From: Rubellimicrobium rubrum
GTDB taxonomy: Bacteria; Pseudomonadota; Alphaproteobacteria; Rhodobacterales; Rhodobacteraceae
DNA length: 64,000 nucleotides
Direction of reading: 5' to 3'
Assembly (NCBI RefSeq): GCF_006152115.1
Contig: NZ_VDFU01000007.1
Location: 142,451-206,450, forward strand
Shown: positions 61,756 through 64,000 of the stretch, in pieces
How positions within the stretch are numbered: the first letter of the stretch is position 1
Layout: every line of letters starts with the position of its first letter
Translations under genes and position numbers: made by a program
The notes under the pieces: generated by a model
Database searches by the model: none
Seen by the model: only the letters and a program-made list of their open reading frames with translations
What the model was told of the DNA's origin: nothing

Positions 61756-62841
61756 TCAAGTCACGGTCTGCGGTTGTCCTGCTCGCGTCAGCATCTGGCA
61801 GATCCGGGCCGTGAACTCTTCGGTTCCGAGTGCCCCGCCAATGTCGCGCGTCCGGGCGGTCGGGTCCCTCAAAGTGTTCTCGACGGCCGCCTCGATCATC
61901 GCTGCTGCTTCGGAAAGTCGAGTATCAGCATGTTTCTGTCCCAGCCATTCCAGCAGCATGGCCAGGGACAGGATGAGCGATGTGGGATTGGCGACCCCCT
62001 GCCCTGCGATGTCGGGGGCGGAGCCGTGTTGCGCCTGAGCGACGCAGTTTGCCTCACCTGCGTTGATGGAGCCACCGAGACCAAGGCTTCCGCAAAGCTC
62101 GGACGCCTCGTCCGACAGGATGTCGCCGAACATGTTGGTCGTGACGATCACATCGAAACGGTCGGGCGAGCGGATCAGGTGTGCGGCGGCGGCGTCCACG
62201 ATCAGTTCTTCGAGTTGGACCTCCGGGAACTCTTGGGCGACCTTCCTCACCTCGCGCAGGAACAGACCGTCCGACAGTTTGACCACGTTGGCCTTGTGAA
62301 CCGCCGTGACTTTCTTCCGGCGACCGCGCGCCAGTTCGAAGGCAGTGCGGGCCACACGGTTCGAGGCGCGGGCGGTGATCTTGCGGACCGACAGAGCCAT
62401 GTCCGGGTCGGGCATGAACTCGCCCGTGCCTGCAAACATGTTCCGGTCCGAATAGAAGCCTTCGGTGTTCTCGCGCACGATCACGAGGTCCATGGGCTTG
62501 CGCAGGATCGACAGGTCCGGGAGCGACCGGCAGGGCCGGATATTGGCGAAGAGCTCGAACTTGGTCCGAAGCTCGCCCGACGGGTTCAGGCCTCCTTTGT
62601 CCTTGGGTGGGTACTCGTAATGCGACACGGGTCCCAAAACCACGCCATCCACCTCGGGAATGCGGCGCATCACGGCCTCGGGCAGAGTCGTGCCCTGCGC
62701 AGCCAAGGAAGCAAGGCCGATGTCCATGCTTTCGATCTGGAGATTTAGTCCAAGGCGGACCTGCACAATCTCGAGAACGCGCAACGTCGCCGCCGTGATC
62801 TCGGGACCGATGCCATCGCCGGGCAGCACGAGTAGCTGCAT
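61756..62841 (-). CDS. Isocitrate/isopropylmalate/tartrate-family dehydrogenase
   Basis: This 361-residue decarboxylating beta-hydroxyacid dehydrogenase has the N-terminal GDGIGPEI, the substrate helix SGELRTKFELFANIRPCR, VRENTEGFYSDR, the catalytic Lys in VTAVHKANVVKLSDGLF, the metal-binding MFGDILSDEASEL and the NAD-loop HGSAPDIAGQGVANP. LeuB-like lid details differ, and the RTKFELFANIRPCR segment is nearer NAD-isocitrate-type enzymes. Family members act on 3-isopropylmalate, isocitrate, D-malate or tartrate. The ATG at 62841 follows GGGAGGAAG. It is first in the operon, next to the divergent regulator, and is the probable first catabolic step. Confidence 0.87.
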   Translation of the reverse strand: MQLLVLPGDGIGPEITAATLRVLEIVQVRLGLNLQIESMDIGLASLAAQGTTLPEAVMRRIPEVDGVVLGPVSHYEYPPKDKGGLNPSGELRTKFELFANIRPCRSLPDLSILRKPMDLVIVRENTEGFYSDRNMFAGTGEFMPDPDMALSVRKITARASNRVARTAFELARGRRKKVTAVHKANVVKLSDGLFLREVRKVAQEFPEVQLEELIVDAAAAHLIRSPDRFDVIVTTNMFGDILSDEASELCGSLGLGGSINAGEANCVAQAQHGSAPDIAGQGVANPTSLILSLAMLLEWLGQKHADTRLSEAAAMIEAAVENTLRDPTARTRDIGGALGTEEFTARICQMLTRAGQPQTVT

Positions 62842-62954
62842 TCTTCCTCCCGTCTCCTGAAGACCACCCCCAGGTTGGTTTTTTGTGATTGACATATACC
62901 GTCTATTCGGCAGCTTGGTATTTAGCAAGCAAGAAAAACTGCTATAGCTGTGCC
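62842..62954. promoter_or_regulatory. Divergent control region of the catabolic operon and its regulator
   Basis: This 113-base AT-rich gap must hold both promoters. ATACC (62896-62900) and GGTAT (62917-62921) form an inverted pair around 16 bases, and TTGACA overlaps its left side at 62890-62895, a possible -35 for the regulator. The repeated GCTTG/CAAGC near 62913 and 62925 could be half-sites. A GntR-type operator here is likely, but the exact bases are uncertain. Confidence 0.5.
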
Positions 62955-63905
62955 ATGGTCACCGCCCCTACACCTCTCGCTCTTAGCCTGGCCAATCAGT
63001 TGGTCGAACAGTTACGCGCCGGCGGCTTGGAACCAGGTCAGCGCGTGACAGAGCGCAAGCTCGCGCAGCAGTTCCGAGTCTCACGCTCGCCAGTCCGGAG
63101 TGCCCTTCAGTTGCTTGCGCAGGCAGGTGTTCTGATCCCGGGAGATCGGGGCTATGAGATCGCTGCCCCGTCAGCAGCAGACGCCTGGCCTCTGCTCAAG
63201 GAGCCTCCTGACGAAGAGGAGGTTATCTATCGCCGCATCGCGGATGAGCGCTTGTCCGGCAGCCTTCCCGAACGGATCACCGAGAGCGAGTTCCTTCGTC
63301 GTTACAGCTTGACCCGTGCGCGGTTGGCTCGTCTCTTGCGGCGCATGACGCAGGAAGGCTGGATCGAGCGGCTTCCGGGCCATGGATGGACCTTTCTCCC
63401 GGTGCTCACCTCGCTGGAGGCCTACGAGGACAGCTACCGCTTCCGCCAGTTGATCGAGCCTGCGGCCCTGCTTGAGCCCCGATGGACTTTGGATCGCCCT
63501 GCTCTTCAGGCGCGTCGCACCGAGCAGCTCTGGCTCGTCAATGGCGGCATTTTTGAGGTGTCAGACGCCAAGCTCTTCGAACTGAACAGCGGCCTGCACG
63601 AGACCATCATGGAGTGCAGCCGCAATGCCTTCCTCATCGAGTCCCTGCGCCGTGTGGACCGGCTGCGTCGCCTCATCGAATACCGGCAGACGCTGGACCG
63701 CAAGGTATCTCGCGAGCAGTGCTTGCAGCACGTCGAGATCCTCGACCTTGTTCTGGCCGGTCGGAATGAGGACGCTTCCACCACCATGAGGCGTCACCTG
63801 GGCAAGCTTCGTGGCCTAAAGGCTAGTGCGCGGGACGAACATCCAGCCGATCCAGAGGCTGACGTCCTGGCTGATACGCCTGCCCCCGATATCTGCCAGG
63901 TCTAA
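62955..63905 (+). CDS. GntR-family regulator with two winged-helix domains
   Basis: This 316-residue regulator has two predicted winged helices. The first, residues 7-70, has VTERKLAQQFRVSRSPVRSALQLLAQAGVL, the GntR recognition helix. The second, about 85-150, has ITESEFLRRYSLTRARLARLLRRMTQEGWIERL. A C-terminal all-helical FCD-like effector domain follows (YRFRQLIEPAALLEP, NSGLHETIMEC with the metal-type His, and RHLGKLRG). The start at 62955 is the first sensible ATG; the frame to 62889 lies inside the control region. It probably senses the substrate or an intermediate of the divergent operon. Its stop TAA coincides with the IS target site. Confidence 0.85.
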   Translation: MVTAPTPLALSLANQLVEQLRAGGLEPGQRVTERKLAQQFRVSRSPVRSALQLLAQAGVLIPGDRGYEIAAPSAADAWPLLKEPPDEEEVIYRRIADERLSGSLPERITESEFLRRYSLTRARLARLLRRMTQEGWIERLPGHGWTFLPVLTSLEAYEDSYRFRQLIEPAALLEPRWTLDRPALQARRTEQLWLVNGGIFEVSDAKLFELNSGLHETIMECSRNAFLIESLRRVDRLRRLIEYRQTLDRKVSREQCLQHVEILDLVLAGRNEDASTTMRRHLGKLRGLKASARDEHPADPEADVLADTPAPDICQV

Positions 63906-64000
63906 GAGCCTGACCCGAAAAGAGTTGATCGACATCAGCGGGTTGTGACTCCGTCTGGCGGCCAAGCACGACGGAACCACGCATGCCCTGGACTGACGCC
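63906..64000 (+). mobile_element. Left end of a probable IS5-family element
   Basis: The sequence immediately after CTAA (63902-63905, a YTAR-type target site) begins GAGCCTGACCCG, like an IS5-group terminal repeat. The element then opens a frame at 63983 whose first residues are those of many IS5-type transposases. The right end is outside the window, so the inverted repeat and target duplication cannot be verified. Confidence 0.5.
63983..64000 (+). CDS. Start of IS5-type transposase (partial)
   Basis: Only six codons are in the window: MPWTDA. IS5-family (IS427-like) transposases of Rhodobacterales commonly start MPWTxx, and the position 78 bases from the putative terminal repeat is right. 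It is truncated by the window edge. Confidence 0.45.

Overview
This 64-kb window is GC-rich chromosomal DNA from an alphaproteobacterium, most likely of the order Rhodobacterales. The evidence is a circularly permuted (two-piece) tmRNA gene with an alphaproteobacterial-type tag, an alphaproteobacterial SspB, a DUF1194/DUF4169/ribbon-helix-helix/TIGR02281-type gene set, a TctABC transporter and an Entner-Doudoroff edd-eda pair. I cannot name the genus from sequence alone.

Layout. (1) 0-7.4 kb: a polyamine block, with an amidase and a PotABCD-type ABC importer on the plus strand, converging on N-carbamoylputrescine amidase and acetylpolyamine amidohydrolase on the minus strand. (2) 7.4-22.7 kb: core genes, namely ndk, an ABC-F ATPase, a TIGR02281 aspartic protease, a PIN protein overlapping an RlmI-like methyltransferase, edd-eda behind a LacI-type palindrome, permuted ssrA, a DUF1194 protein, chrA, sspB, fumC with two coupled small genes, a DUF2238-like membrane protein, ccdA and a TSUP permease. 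(3) 22.7-28.7 kb: dadA divergent from the glycine cleavage operon gcvTHP, with an Lrp-like site between them. (4) 28.7-31.3 kb: three genes matching the last steps of oxidative L-fucose/L-rhamnose degradation. (5) 31.3-34.7 kb: a small ORF with tandem hairpins, a TfoX C-terminal domain protein, a lipoprotein lytic transglycosylase, a PQQ-type sugar dehydrogenase and a DUF2231 protein.

(6) 34.7-54.5 kb is an eroded, gene-poor region. It holds four recognisable pseudogenes (a PAS histidine kinase without its phospho-acceptor His, a GNAT acetyltransferase, a PlsC-type acyltransferase and a 3-phytase) and possible transposase debris. Among these lie intact genes: a chemoreceptor, a Tat-exported SDR with Arg in place of the catalytic Lys, PPK2, an alpha/beta hydrolase, a large phytase-like beta-propeller protein and a PrpA-type phosphatase. 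Several small unknown ORFs are also present. A four-fold 11-bp TGACA repeat that looks like a Pho box lies upstream of a DUF1127 gene. Phosphorus-related functions are frequent here, both live and dead.

(7) 54.5-63.9 kb is one compact minus-strand catabolic operon with a divergent GntR-type regulator carrying two predicted winged helices. It encodes an isocitrate/isopropylmalate-family dehydrogenase, TctCBA, an Ldh2-type dehydrogenase, a hydroxypyruvate-isomerase-like protein, an aldehyde dehydrogenase, a cupin and an ABM-domain protein. It reads as uptake and oxidation of a hydroxylated di- or tricarboxylate (tartrate-like), but no described pathway uses exactly this set that I can name. It is my best candidate for something new. 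The window ends inside the left end of a probable IS5-family element inserted at the stop codon of the regulator.
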